A stretch of DNA of 64,000 bases from Oscillospiraceae bacterium (GTDB lineage: Bacteria; Bacillota; Clostridia; Oscillospirales; Ruminococcaceae): contig JAFLUI010000001.1 in NCBI GenBank assembly GCA_022508825.1, positions 1 to 64,000 on the forward strand. Reading direction: 5' to 3'. How positions within the stretch are numbered: position 1 is the stretch's first letter; every line of letters begins with the position of its first letter. The notes under the pieces were generated by a model. It was given only the letters and a program-made list of their open reading frames with translations, was not told the origin of the DNA and did not search any database. Below are positions 44,200-53,528 of the stretch, piece after piece. Made by a program: the position numbers and the translations under genes.

Positions 44200-45693
44200 A
44201 TGGATATGGTATGCAGAAAATGCGGGAAAAAAGTACGGGACGGCGCCAGATTCTGTCCATACTGCAGGGCGGAGATCTCAGAGCTTGCCGAAAAATTCAA
44301 TGAGACCGACGATCTTTTTGTCGTAAAAGAGCCCGCCATGATAGAGATCCTCCACACTAAGCTTGCCCCATTAAGGAGAGAGGTCCCGGTCAGACCTATA
44401 ATAATGACCGTTTTCATTGCCGCAGTGCTGGCAATATTTGCTTACTGTATACCTAATTACATAGTACCTGCCATACGATATAATAACGCTTCAAAGCTTT
44501 ACGAAAATGCCGATTATGATGATGCAGAAGTTATTTTTTCCCAGTTGGGAGATTTCAAAAGAAGCGAGGATTACGTCACAAAATGCCGTTATAAAAAAGC
44601 ACTGGTATTAATGAATAAGGAGCTTTATCCGGAAGCGGCCGATGCATTTTCATCACTTGACGGCTATGCCGATTCAGACCCTCTTGCAAGGGAATGTATG
44701 CTCCGCATCGCAGAAAGCTACGAGGACGACGGCAGCTTTGACGCCGCTATGTCGGTGTATGCCGCCGCAGGGAAAGCCGAGCTTGCCGAAAAGACCGCCC
44801 TCCGTAAAGCTGAAGCCCTTGCCGATGAGGGAAACTATTTCGCCGCTGCAAGGACTGCGGAGAAATTCTGTGACAAAGATACCATTTCCGAGTATATTTA
44901 CCTGGGAGCGTCCAAAGCAATGTCCGAGGGCTCTTATAAGGTGGCAGCGGACAACTTCTACCGTATCATGGACTACAAGGATTCCGCCTCACTGGCAGAC
45001 AGCTGCACCTACGGCTTTTACAGCTCCGAATATGCAGAAAACGGCGCCTCCGAAGAAACGGTACGGGGATTTTATTTTCTGGGAGATCACAGTGATTCCC
45101 GCGAAATGTTTATAAAGAACTCCTACGAATACGGTAAAAAATGCCTTAAAAGCGGAGATCTCGCTTCTGCAGCGGCTATGTTCAGAAACGCAGGCTCCTA
45201 CAAGGATGCCTCATCAAGGGTATATGAATCAAGATATGAGCTGGGAAAAGCTCTTGAAGACACCGACCCTGCTTCCGCACGCTCTGTTTTTGCAATGCTG
45301 GGAAATTATTACGACAGCATCGACCGCAAGGAAAGCATCTCGGGCAGCAGCTGGTATGTTGACGGACTCACATCCGTCTACAGATATACATCCGCAGACA
45401 ACATTACAGCCGCAGATACATACTATACAACGGTTTTCCGAAAGAATGACACCCTTACCCTTTACTGTACAGCAGGCACCGACATACCCTCCCCTGCAGT
45501 CACGATGGTAATTACTTTCCGTGACAGCGCAGGTCTTACCGTTTCAGCAGACTGTGAGAACATACGGAACAGCAGCTCATTCAGCGGAAGCTTCTCTCTT
45601 TCGGAAGCAGCGACCGGAAAAGCGTCCGTTACTGTTTCAGAAAAGGAGACAGGCGACGTCCTGAGAACATTTGAGATCACTATTGCGGAGTAA
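44200..45693 (+). CDS. Zinc-ribbon membrane protein with TPR-like repeats
   Basis: 497 residues: an N-terminal zinc ribbon (CRKCGKKVRDGARFCPYC, four Cys), a short linker, one membrane span (about 70-92, IIMTVFIAAVLAIFAYCI), then an extracytoplasmic array of helical repeats. The repeats recur about every 30-40 residues, marked by A...F..LG.Y.DS or F..AG.YKDA (FSSLDGYADSDPL, FRNAGSYKDASSRV, FAMLGNYYDSIDR), a pattern frequent in Clostridia surface proteins. The last 130 residues form a beta-rich domain. GGGGG lies 5 bases before the ATG. A weaker promoter, TTGACT-17-TAAACT, lies at 44136-44164. Role unknown; possibly a scaffold. Confidence 0.85.
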   Translation: MDMVCRKCGKKVRDGARFCPYCRAEISELAEKFNETDDLFVVKEPAMIEILHTKLAPLRREVPVRPIIMTVFIAAVLAIFAYCIPNYIVPAIRYNNASKLYENADYDDAEVIFSQLGDFKRSEDYVTKCRYKKALVLMNKELYPEAADAFSSLDGYADSDPLARECMLRIAESYEDDGSFDAAMSVYAAAGKAELAEKTALRKAEALADEGNYFAAARTAEKFCDKDTISEYIYLGASKAMSEGSYKVAADNFYRIMDYKDSASLADSCTYGFYSSEYAENGASEETVRGFYFLGDHSDSREMFIKNSYEYGKKCLKSGDLASAAAMFRNAGSYKDASSRVYESRYELGKALEDTDPASARSVFAMLGNYYDSIDRKESISGSSWYVDGLTSVYRYTSADNITAADTYYTTVFRKNDTLTLYCTAGTDIPSPAVTMVITFRDSAGLTVSADCENIRNSSSFSGSFSLSEAATGKASVTVSEKETGDVLRTFEITIAE

Positions 45694-45699
45694 GAACGT

Positions 45700-46935
45700 T
45701 CAGACATTCTCCGGGCTTTTAGCAGCACGCAGGATGCCTGCAAGCATTATTATTGGAAAGACAGCCGCAAAAAGCAGTCCTGTCCTCAGTCCTGCAGAGG
45801 CTGCGTCCATATTCGGAAACAGACGGGCTATCCACTCTGCTCCGTTTTCGGAAGCGTTTACAAATATCCCCACAAGTCCGGGACCCGCAGAGCAGCCGAT
45901 GTCCCCTGCAAGAGCCAGAGCCGCAAACATGGACGTCCCTCCGGTTGGATATCTTTCCGAAGCCACGCTGAACACCCCCGGCCACATTATCCCCACCGAC
46001 AGACCGCACAGACCGCATCCTGCAAGGGACAGCCATGGTACGGGAGAAAACACCATCAGCACGTAGCTTATAACACACAGAACAGAGCTTGCCGCTATGA
46101 CAGGAGCAAGCTTTATTTTTTTGCCGAATATCCCGTAGCAAAGCCTTGCAGAGCCCATAAGAACAGCAAACATACAGGGTCCCAGAAGGTCTCCCATTGT
46201 TTTGGACACTCCAAGCCCCGACTCTGCAAAAAGTGACGCCCATTGAGATGCCGCAAGCTCGGAGGCTCCAGCAGATATCATAAGCAGACAGAACAGCAGG
46301 AATGTCCCGCTTGCAAACAGATCTTTCAGCGATATCTCCTCTCCCCCGTCTTCCACAAAGGGACAAAGGGGTACCTTTATAAACAGGAAAATATTCACAA
46401 ACGGTACTGCTGCCCATAATGCGGTAAGGATGCGCCAGTTCTCTATCCCTGCAAGGGTAAAGAAAAGTGTGGACAGCAGCACTACCGACACCTGTCCCCA
46501 GCAATAAAAGGAATGGAGCAGGCTCATAGCCGAAGCCTTTGCGTCCCCGGGGAGAGAGTCCACAATGGGACTTATAAGCACCTCGGTAAGACCTCCCCCC
46601 ACTGCGCAGAGAGCCGCCGAAAGAAGCAGTCCTGCAAATGGGTCCGGCAGCAGATATGGAAAGAACCCCATGCCGATTAGTCCTGCCGATGCAAAAACAT
46701 GAGCAGCCGCTATGGAGCCTCTCACTCCAAGCCTGTCCACGATCTTCGCCGAGCACAGATCGGTCAGTATCTGAACTGCAAAATTCGCGGATATCAGAAA
46801 CGCGATCTTTTCAAGTGATATCCCGAATGTGCTGTTAAAGGTCAGAAAAAGCAGCGGTGAAAGGTTATTGACAATTGCCTGCGTGATATATCCTGTGTAA
46901 CACGCTGCAAGGGTATGCTTGTATGTAAATTTCAT
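45700..46935 (-). CDS. Major facilitator superfamily transporter
   Basis: 411 residues with about 12 membrane spans. The signature after span 2, DRLGVRGSIAAAHVFASAG, is a degenerate MFS motif A. The general layout and sequence resemble the FucP or sugar/drug MFS branch, but the substrate cannot be told. GGAGG precedes the ATG. It converges on the zinc-ribbon gene with a 6-bp gap and is divergent from the sensor-GGDEF gene, whose periplasmic-binding-like sensor may recognise a related ligand (inference). Confidence 0.9.
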   Translation of the reverse strand: MKFTYKHTLAACYTGYITQAIVNNLSPLLFLTFNSTFGISLEKIAFLISANFAVQILTDLCSAKIVDRLGVRGSIAAAHVFASAGLIGMGFFPYLLPDPFAGLLLSAALCAVGGGLTEVLISPIVDSLPGDAKASAMSLLHSFYCWGQVSVVLLSTLFFTLAGIENWRILTALWAAVPFVNIFLFIKVPLCPFVEDGGEEISLKDLFASGTFLLFCLLMISAGASELAASQWASLFAESGLGVSKTMGDLLGPCMFAVLMGSARLCYGIFGKKIKLAPVIAASSVLCVISYVLMVFSPVPWLSLAGCGLCGLSVGIMWPGVFSVASERYPTGGTSMFAALALAGDIGCSAGPGLVGIFVNASENGAEWIARLFPNMDAASAGLRTGLLFAAVFPIIMLAGILRAAKSPENV

Positions 46936-47117
46936 AATATCCTCCGATTACAGAAAATATCCTTAAAAAATATTATATCTCTTATATCTTCACTTTAAGT
47001 TAAAATTTTACCGATTTTTTATAAATTTGTTCAAAATTTTATGGTAAAATATTAGTGTAAGTATATAATTATACAAATAATTACCATATATTCCTGCATT
47101 TTCGGAGGTCGTTCCCA

Positions 47118-49061
47118 TTGAAGAAAAACCGAAAGCTTCTTGGTGTTGTTATTTCCCAGCCTGATTCACCCTATCAGTCAAGACTTCTTTCAGGTATACT
47201 GGAGGAGGCTTTTCAGCTTGATTATGATGTTGCTGTCTTTTCGACCCTCATAAAAGAAGGTCTTTCCGATGAATGGCATCAGGGCGAGGCTAACATATTT
47301 TCTGTTATAAATTATTCAGCTCTTGACGGAGTCATCTTCGTCCCCGACACTATACAGGTAGCGGGAAGCAATAAAAGAGTGGAAAAGGATATACTTGAAA
47401 AATTTGATAAGCCTGTAGTTTCTGTGGACATCGAAAGCAATCATTTTGACAGTGTTTTTACAGACGATATACAGAATATCAAAAAGATAGTTTCCCACCT
47501 GATAGAGGTACATGATCTTACGGATATTGCTTTTATGACCGGTGTCAAGGGACATCCCCATGCAACAAACAGACTTACCGGATATTATGAAGCGCTTGTG
47601 GAACATAACCTGCCTATCGACCAGAGCAGAGTTTTCTACGGGGATTTCTGGTACTTCAAGGGTGAAGAGGTGGTTCAGTCTCTTGTGGACGATCCACGTC
47701 CGATGCCTCAGGCTATCGCCTGCGGAAGCGACACTATGGCGATCAGTGTCTGTGAGGCTCTGAAAAAGCGGGGGTACAGAGTCCCCGAGGACATAGCCGT
47801 CACAGGATATGATTCCATTGTAGAAGGCATAAATTATATTCCCTGCATAACCTCCTCCTATATCCCTGCAGACGATACAGGAAGACGGGCTGTCTGGCTT
47901 ATTGACAGTCTTATAACAGGGAAGAAATTTTCCGATAAAAAATGTAATGCCAATATTATCCTTGGAAAGAGCTGCGGCTGTAATCATAACGCTGCTGAAG
48001 AATTCCGCAAAAAGAAAGCCAGATGGTTTTCCGAAAGCTATTACGGAGAATTCAACTCGGATTCCAACTTTATGCTGGAATCACTTATCACCAAAACAGA
48101 CCTGGAAGCTTATATGGGATCAATTGCATGGTACTCATATCTGATAGGAAAGCAGTCCGACCTGTATATCTGTCTCAACGAAGACTGGGATAATATGGGC
48201 GAGACCGACCAGAACAGCTCCTACCGTACATCAGGGTATTCAAAGACAATGCTGCTTCCTCTGCGCAAAAAGGGCGATGATGCAAGAGTAAATCTTGACT
48301 GTACCTTTGAGCTGTCGGAAATGCTCCCTGCTCTTTATGAAGACCATCCCGAGCCGAAAGCCTTTTATTTCCTCCCCCTGCATTTTAACGACAGGTGCTT
48401 TGGATATGCGGTGTTCTCGGGAGAAAATAACGGTCTGGACTATCCCGGCTGCTTTGTTCAGTGGATGCGTTATCTCTGCGCGTCTCTGGAGAGCTTACGG
48501 CGGCAGAGAAGCCTGATGTATATGTACAAAAAGATGGCGGAAAACGCTGTCACCGACCTTCTCACGGGCATATACAACAGAAACGGCTTCAATCTTTATG
48601 CAGAAGAAATATTTCGCAATGCCAAGACCGGCGGCAAGAGATTTACCATCATACTGGGCGACATGAACAACCTCAAATACATAAATGACACCTTTGGTCA
48701 CGCTGAGGGGGATTTTGCCATAAAATCCGCTGCTGAAGCATTCAAGACCGCCTGCAGTGAAAATATGTACTGCTTCAGGATAGGCGGAGATGAATATGTT
48801 ATCGTCAGCAGCGCAATTGAGACCGATGAGGAGATAGAACGTATCAAGCGCACCGCTAACGACTATCTTAAAAAGGTCAACGAAAGCGCAAATAAGCCCT
48901 ACTCCATAAATATCAGCATAGGAGTTTTCTCGGAGACCGTTGAAAATTATGAGTCCAGTGAAAATCCCTTCAACATTGCCGATGAAAGAATGTTTGAGGC
49001 AAAGGAAAAATTCAAGCGGGAAGAAGGCTTCGACTACAGAAAGATGCGTTCTTCAAATTAG
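47118..49061 (+). CDS. Cytoplasmic LacI-type sensor fused to GGDEF, UUG start
   Basis: 647 residues. Residues 1-285 are a periplasmic-binding fold of the LacI/PurR effector type (LLGVVISQPDSPYQSRLLSGILEEAF, GVIFVPDT, IACGSDTMAISVCEALKKRGYRVPEDIAVTGYDSI) without the HTH or a signal peptide. A GAF-like middle region follows (about 320-480). Residues 485-640 are a GGDEF domain: DLLTGIYNRNGF, LGDMNNLKYINDTFGHAEGD and RIGGDEYV. The signature is GGDEY and the inhibitory RxxD is absent. It probably makes c-di-GMP in response to a cytosolic ligand. The start is TTG at 47118, preceded by GGAGG at 9 bases; no in-frame ATG fits. Confidence 0.9.
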   Translation: MKKNRKLLGVVISQPDSPYQSRLLSGILEEAFQLDYDVAVFSTLIKEGLSDEWHQGEANIFSVINYSALDGVIFVPDTIQVAGSNKRVEKDILEKFDKPVVSVDIESNHFDSVFTDDIQNIKKIVSHLIEVHDLTDIAFMTGVKGHPHATNRLTGYYEALVEHNLPIDQSRVFYGDFWYFKGEEVVQSLVDDPRPMPQAIACGSDTMAISVCEALKKRGYRVPEDIAVTGYDSIVEGINYIPCITSSYIPADDTGRRAVWLIDSLITGKKFSDKKCNANIILGKSCGCNHNAAEEFRKKKARWFSESYYGEFNSDSNFMLESLITKTDLEAYMGSIAWYSYLIGKQSDLYICLNEDWDNMGETDQNSSYRTSGYSKTMLLPLRKKGDDARVNLDCTFELSEMLPALYEDHPEPKAFYFLPLHFNDRCFGYAVFSGENNGLDYPGCFVQWMRYLCASLESLRRQRSLMYMYKKMAENAVTDLLTGIYNRNGFNLYAEEIFRNAKTGGKRFTIILGDMNNLKYINDTFGHAEGDFAIKSAAEAFKTACSENMYCFRIGGDEYVIVSSAIETDEEIERIKRTANDYLKKVNESANKPYSINISIGVFSETVENYESSENPFNIADERMFEAKEKFKREEGFDYRKMRSSN

Positions 49062-49066
49062 TGTTA

Positions 49067-49120
49067 TTGGTCAGTGTGTACAAAAAGCAGATGTTTATTA
49101 GTGCACACTGACTAATTTTT
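49067..49120 (+). terminator. Terminator of the sensor-GGDEF gene
   Basis: A 15-bp stem (49067-49081 / 49101-49115, with two G-U type pairs), 19-base loop and TTTTT. It ends 10 bp before the trp promoter. Confidence 0.88.
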
Positions 49121-49130
49121 ATAAAAGTGC

Positions 49131-49159
49131 TTGACAAATCAAAGCCGCCGCTGTATAAT
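49131..49159 (+). promoter_or_regulatory. Promoter of the trp operon
   Basis: TTGACA (49131-49136), 17 bp, TATAAT (49154-49159): both hexamers perfect. Confidence 0.9.
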
Positions 49160-49397
49160 TGGTGATGTTAATTTAATATAATAAATTCGTTGAGCAAAGG
49201 TAAGTAACAGATATGCTGATGAATCAGAGAATCCGGCGGCGGTGAGAGTCCGGGTCATAACGGTATCTGCGAATGGATTTGTGAGAAGCAAGGGCAAACA
49301 GTCGTATAGACTCAGTAGTCCGCGCCGATTTCCTGCGTTAGTGGATAGGGTATAACTGCGTATGCGGCGTACTTGAACGACTATGTTGAAGTTTTGC

Positions 49398-49429
49398 ATC
49401 CGCTTGTACCCAACAAGGCGGATTTTTTT
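49398..49429 (+). terminator. Terminator-like hairpin inside the trp leader
   Basis: Arms 49398-49407 and 49413-49423 with one bulged G, a 5-base loop and seven T residues, all upstream of the T-box core. It could be stem III of the riboswitch that doubles as an early stop. Confidence 0.5.
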
Positions 49430-49465
49430 CATGTCCGCGAAAACGGGTGGCACCACGAGGTTTAT

Positions 49466-49512
49466 CGTCCCGTCTGCTGAAAGATCGGCAGACAGGATGG
49501 TAAGCCTTTTTT
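49466..49512 (+). terminator. T-box terminator ahead of trpE
   Basis: GTCTGC/GCAGAC core (49472-49477 / 49488-49493), extended outward to CGTCC / GGATGG with one mismatch, followed by TTTTTT at 49507-49512. Confidence 0.8.
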
Positions 49513-49602
49513 AATTGACAGCGATGCAGAAGCTTTATTATGTTACCGAGCCGCAAGCTTACAAGTTACCTCAAAACAAATCAACGGAAAAGGAGTTTTA
49601 TT

Positions 49603-51072
49603 ATGTTGTATCCATCAAAGGAAGAAGTTAAAAGCCTGCTTTTAAGCTACAAGACAGTTCCGGTCTTCTATGAAATGCTCATTGACGGCTGTACACCGGT
49701 TGGACTGTTCGCCGCTCTCAAGGAAAAATACGAAAACTGCTTTATACTTGAAAGCGTAGACAACACCGATCAGTGGGGCAGATACTCATTCATAGGCATC
49801 GACCCTAAAATGGAGGTCCGCATTTTCGGAGACGAGGCGGAGATCATCGAGGGCGACAAGTCCGAAAAGAAAAAGTGTGAGAACCCCATTGAGCTTTTCA
49901 ACAGTATCCTCAGCAAGCGCACCTCCCCTGTTTTTCTCAACAGACCCAGACTCACAGGCGGTCTGATAGGATACTTCGGCTACGATACGGTAAGACGCTT
50001 TGAGAAAAAGCTGGTAAATGTCCCGGAGGACGACCTTAAAATGCCGGACTCAAATATGTTCCTCTATGACGAGCTGGTCGCATATGACCATCTTACAAAC
50101 AAGGCAGTCATTATCCTCAACATCAATGCAGGTGAAAATCTGGACGCAAAATATGAGGAGTGCATAAAAAAATCCTTTGAGATAGGAAAGATACTTTCAG
50201 AAGCAAGCCCTGTTTTCCGGTCAAGCGGAAAGGGCAAGGAAATAAACGTTACCTCCAATGTTACCAAAGAGGAATTTATCTCAATGGTGGAGACTGCAAA
50301 GGAGCATATCGTAAACGGCGATATCAGTCAGGTAGTGCTTTCACAGAGATTTGAGGTGGCAGACCCCCCTGCTCCATTCGATGTCTACCGTATGCTCCGC
50401 TCCACAAACCCCTCCCCCTATCTTTATTATTTTGACCATGAGGACTACTGCATCACAGGAGCTTCTCCCGAAATGCTGGTAAGCGTAAATGACGGCTCCG
50501 TTATTACAAAGCCTATCGCAGGAACTATCGGCAGAGGAAAGACCGAGGAGGAGGACAAAGCTTTTGAGCAGCAGCTTCTGAACGACCCCAAGGAGCGTGC
50601 AGAGCACACAATGCTTGTTGACCTTGGCAGAAACGACGTAGGAAAGGTCTGCAGCTTCGGCACAGTAAACGTTACCGAATTTATGAGAGTAGAGCGTTAC
50701 TCCAAGGTAATGCACCTTGTTTCCGATGTTCAGGGAAAGCTTGCAGACGGCAAGACCGCTCTTGACGCTCTCATGTCCGTGCTGCCTGCAGGAACACTTT
50801 CCGGCGCTCCCAAGGTAAAGGCAATGGAGATCATTGACCGGCTTGAAAACAAAAAGAGGGGTCTCTACGGCGGAACAGTAGGTTATCTTTCCTTCAGCGG
50901 AAATATAGATACCTGCATCGCAATAAGGACTGTGCTTTTCCGGAATGGCAAGGCTTATGTCCAGGCAGGCGCAGGCATCGTTTATGACAGCGTCCCCGAA
51001 AAGGAATATGAAGAGACTAAAAACAAGGCTCTGGCAGTTGTAAATGCTATCGCCGAAGCAGCTAATCTTTAA
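49603..51072 (+). CDS. trpE: Anthranilate synthase component I
   Basis: Converts chorismate to anthranilate using ammonia from the TrpG domain of the next gene. 489 residues. The N-terminal LLESVD...-type region (here LESVDNTDQWGRYSFIGIDP) holds the Trp feedback site. The catalytic half has ITGASPEMLVSV, PIAGTIGRGKTEEEDKAFEQQLLNDPKERAEHTMLVDLGRNDVG, LPAGTLSGAPKVKAMEIID and QAGAGIVYDSVPEKEYEET. The ATG at 49603 has AAAGGAG; the open frame extends 21 codons upstream without a site. It is preceded by a Trp T-box. Confidence 0.97.
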   Translation: MLYPSKEEVKSLLLSYKTVPVFYEMLIDGCTPVGLFAALKEKYENCFILESVDNTDQWGRYSFIGIDPKMEVRIFGDEAEIIEGDKSEKKKCENPIELFNSILSKRTSPVFLNRPRLTGGLIGYFGYDTVRRFEKKLVNVPEDDLKMPDSNMFLYDELVAYDHLTNKAVIILNINAGENLDAKYEECIKKSFEIGKILSEASPVFRSSGKGKEINVTSNVTKEEFISMVETAKEHIVNGDISQVVLSQRFEVADPPAPFDVYRMLRSTNPSPYLYYFDHEDYCITGASPEMLVSVNDGSVITKPIAGTIGRGKTEEEDKAFEQQLLNDPKERAEHTMLVDLGRNDVGKVCSFGTVNVTEFMRVERYSKVMHLVSDVQGKLADGKTALDALMSVLPAGTLSGAPKVKAMEIIDRLENKKRGLYGGTVGYLSFSGNIDTCIAIRTVLFRNGKAYVQAGAGIVYDSVPEKEYEETKNKALAVVNAIAEAANL

Positions 51073-51086
51073 GGAGGTATACCGTA

Positions 51087-52718
51087 ATGATTCTGATGAT
51101 AGATAACTACGACAGCTTTACCTATAACCTCTATCAGCTTATAGGAACCATTTACCCCGATATAAAGGTCGTAAGAAATGATGAGATAACACTGGACGAA
51201 ATTGAAAAGCTCTCCCCCGAGGCGCTTATTATCTCCCCGGGTCCCGGATACCCTATAGACGCAGGTATCTCCGTAGAGGCAATAAAGCGTTTCAGCGGAC
51301 AGCTTCCCATTCTCGGCATCTGTCTGGGACATCAGGCTATTGCAGAAGCCTTCGGCGGAAAGATAGTCCGGGCAAAGCTTCCCATGCACGGCAAGGGCAC
51401 CGAGATCTCCATCAACACAGGCTGTCCCATTTTTGAGGGACTCCCCGACAAGATCACTGCAGCAAGATATCACTCCCTGATCGTGGACTCCATTTCCATC
51501 CCATCCTGCATAAATGTGGTAGCAACCGACGGCGAGGGACAGATAATGGCTGTCCGTCATAAGACACACCCTACCTATGGAGTGCAGTTTCATCCCGAAT
51601 CCATTCTCACAGAACAGGGAGCGGCAATTCTGTCTGCATTTCTCCGTACAGCAGGGATAAAAAATATCGGCGTAGAAGCTGCTTCCATGCCAAAGGAAAA
51701 GAGAGTGGCTCTGAAAAAATACATTGCAATGGCTGCCGACGGCAAGGATCTGACCATGGAGGACGCCGAAACAGCAATGAACATCATCATGTCGGACGGC
51801 GCAACAGACGCACAGATCTCCGCACTGCTTATGGCTCTGCGCTGCAAGGGCGAGACTATCGATGAGATCACAGGCTTTGCAAGAGTAATGCGCCAGAAGG
51901 CAAGCGTTGTCCCCTCCGCACGCTCAGCGGTGGACATCGTAGGAACCGGCGGAGACGTTGCCAATACATTCAATATCTCCACCACATCCTCCTTTGTAAT
52001 TGCAGGAGCAGGTCTGAACGTTGCCAAGCACGGAAACAGAAGCGTTTCCAGCAAGAGCGGCGCGGCTGACGTTCTGGAAGCCCTTGGCGTAAAGCTGAAT
52101 CTTACCCCTGCCACAGCCTCCGCCTGCATAAAGGAAACAGGCATTGCGTTCCTGTTTGCTCAGTCCTTCCACAAGGCAATGCGCTTTGTAGGTCCTGCAA
52201 GACGTGAAATGGGCGTAAGAACAGTGTTCAACATCCTTGGACCTCTTGCAAACCCTGCACTTTCCGACTATATTCTCCTTGGTGTTTACGATGAAAACTT
52301 GCTTGAAGTCATGGCTAAGGTGCTTATGAACATCGGCGTAAGAGGCGCTATGATAGTATACGGCGACGGTCTGGACGAGATCTCCGTCTGCGGAGTTACA
52401 AAGGTATGCGAGCTTCGGGACAGAAAGCTCATCAAATATGAGATCACTCCCGAGGATTACGGATTCAGGACTGCTCCCCGCTCTGAGATCGTGGGAGGCA
52501 CTCCCGACGAAAACGCGCAGATCACCCTTAACATCCTCAAAGGCATCGAACAGGGTGCAAAGAGAGACATTGTACTTCTCAATGCAGGATGCGCCATCTA
52601 CTGTACAGGAAACGCTTCCTCCATTGAAGAGGGCATAGCAATCGCAAGAGAGTCCATCGACAGCGGCAAGGCGTATACTAAATTTGCAATGATGAAAGAA
52701 TTCACCAACAGAGTATAA
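51087..52718 (+). CDS. trpGD: Fused anthranilate synthase glutaminase / anthranilate phosphoribosyltransferase
   Basis: 543 residues. Residues 1-190 are the class I glutamine amidotransferase (MIDNYDSFTYNL, GICLGHQAIAEAFGGK with the catalytic Cys near 78, and VQFHPESILT with the catalytic His). Residues 205-540 are TrpD (VDIVGTGGDVANTFNISTTSSFV, KHGNRSVSSKSGAADVLEALG, GPARREMGVRTVFNILGPLANP). The second enzyme transfers PRPP's phosphoribosyl group to anthranilate. Such trpG-trpD fusions occur in several bacteria. It follows trpE by 14 bp, with AAGGAGG before the ATG. Confidence 0.96.
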   Translation: MILMIDNYDSFTYNLYQLIGTIYPDIKVVRNDEITLDEIEKLSPEALIISPGPGYPIDAGISVEAIKRFSGQLPILGICLGHQAIAEAFGGKIVRAKLPMHGKGTEISINTGCPIFEGLPDKITAARYHSLIVDSISIPSCINVVATDGEGQIMAVRHKTHPTYGVQFHPESILTEQGAAILSAFLRTAGIKNIGVEAASMPKEKRVALKKYIAMAADGKDLTMEDAETAMNIIMSDGATDAQISALLMALRCKGETIDEITGFARVMRQKASVVPSARSAVDIVGTGGDVANTFNISTTSSFVIAGAGLNVAKHGNRSVSSKSGAADVLEALGVKLNLTPATASACIKETGIAFLFAQSFHKAMRFVGPARREMGVRTVFNILGPLANPALSDYILLGVYDENLLEVMAKVLMNIGVRGAMIVYGDGLDEISVCGVTKVCELRDRKLIKYEITPEDYGFRTAPRSEIVGGTPDENAQITLNILKGIEQGAKRDIVLLNAGCAIYCTGNASSIEEGIAIARESIDSGKAYTKFAMMKEFTNRV

Positions 52719-52736
52719 TTATCAGTGAGGTAAAGT

Positions 52737-53528
52737 ATGATACTTGACGATATTGCTGTAAAGCGTAAGGAACAGCTTGCAAGAGATATGGCGGCTGTGT
52801 CCTTTTCGGAAATAAAGGCGGCTGCTGAAAAAGCGGCGGAGGTACCCACAGGACGAAGCTTCAGAAAAGCCCTGACCTCACTCCCCCGACCTGCTGTAAT
52901 AGCGGAGGTCAAAAAAGCCTCTCCCTCAAAAGGGATAATCAGTGAGGATTTCCGTCCCGTAGAGCAGGCTCTGGCGTATGTCTCAGCAGGAGCGGCGGCT
53001 ATTTCCTGTCTTACCGAGGAATATTATTTCAAGGGCTCCGCAGAGTATTTCAAGGAGATACGTGCTGCCGTAGACCTGCCCATGATACGCAAGGATTTCA
53101 TCATTGACCCCTACCAGATATACGAAGCAAAGGTCATGGGAGCGGATGCAATACTTCTTATCGCCGCAATGCTTACAACCGAGCAGATGAAGGAGTACAG
53201 AGAAATTGCAGAGTCCCTTAAAATGGACGTCCTTGCAGAAAGTCACAACGCAGAAGAAATAAAGTCCGTAGCGGAAGCTGGCTGCACGATTTTCGGGATA
53301 AATAACCGCAACCTTAAGGACTTCACCGTAACTCTGGACACCACAAAGGCTCTTGCGGAGCTTATCCCAAGCGGCAGCATCATAGTTTCCGAAAGCGGTA
53401 TAAAAACAGCGGAGGACATAAAATTTGTCACCGACTGCGGCGCAAACGCTGTCCTCATAGGTGAGACCCTTATGAGAAGCGGCGATCCTGTCGACTCACT
53501 TAAAGAATTGAGGAAATTAGTATGCTGA
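52737..53528 (+). CDS. trpC: Indole-3-glycerol phosphate synthase
   Basis: TIM-barrel enzyme closing the indole ring. 263 residues. VIAEVKKASPSKGIISEDF (catalytic Lys), ISCLTEEYYFKGS, MIRKDFIIDPYQIYEAKVMGADAILLIAAM, GINNRNLKDFTVTLDTT and VSESGI are typical. The GAGGT site precedes the ATG. It overlaps trpF by 7 bp. Separate from trpF, unlike the enterobacterial fusion. Confidence 0.96.
   Translation: MILDDIAVKRKEQLARDMAAVSFSEIKAAAEKAAEVPTGRSFRKALTSLPRPAVIAEVKKASPSKGIISEDFRPVEQALAYVSAGAAAISCLTEEYYFKGSAEYFKEIRAAVDLPMIRKDFIIDPYQIYEAKVMGADAILLIAAMLTTEQMKEYREIAESLKMDVLAESHNAEEIKSVAEAGCTIFGINNRNLKDFTVTLDTTKALAELIPSGSIIVSESGIKTAEDIKFVTDCGANAVLIGETLMRSGDPVDSLKELRKLVC

Larger units (their letters stand above)
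49166..49514 (+). promoter_or_regulatory. T-box riboswitch, tryptophan-specific
   Basis: Leader of trpE. The helix 49208-49213 / 49264-49269 (CAGATA / TATCTG) flanks the specifier loop, where GAA-UGG-A (UGG at 49274-49276) is the Trp codon. The T-box core is ACGGGTGGCACCACGAGG (49443-49460); its UGGC has C at the variable position, fitting tRNA-Trp with discriminator G. The mature terminator follows at 49466-49512. An extra terminator-like hairpin lies before the core (49398-49429). Uncharged tRNA-Trp should allow read-through into trpE. Confidence 0.93.

Noticed and set aside
45719-46756. Alternative-frame open reading frame inside the MFS gene
   Set aside because: Arg/Cys/Ser-rich without membrane segments, whereas the other frame is a clear 12-span transporter.
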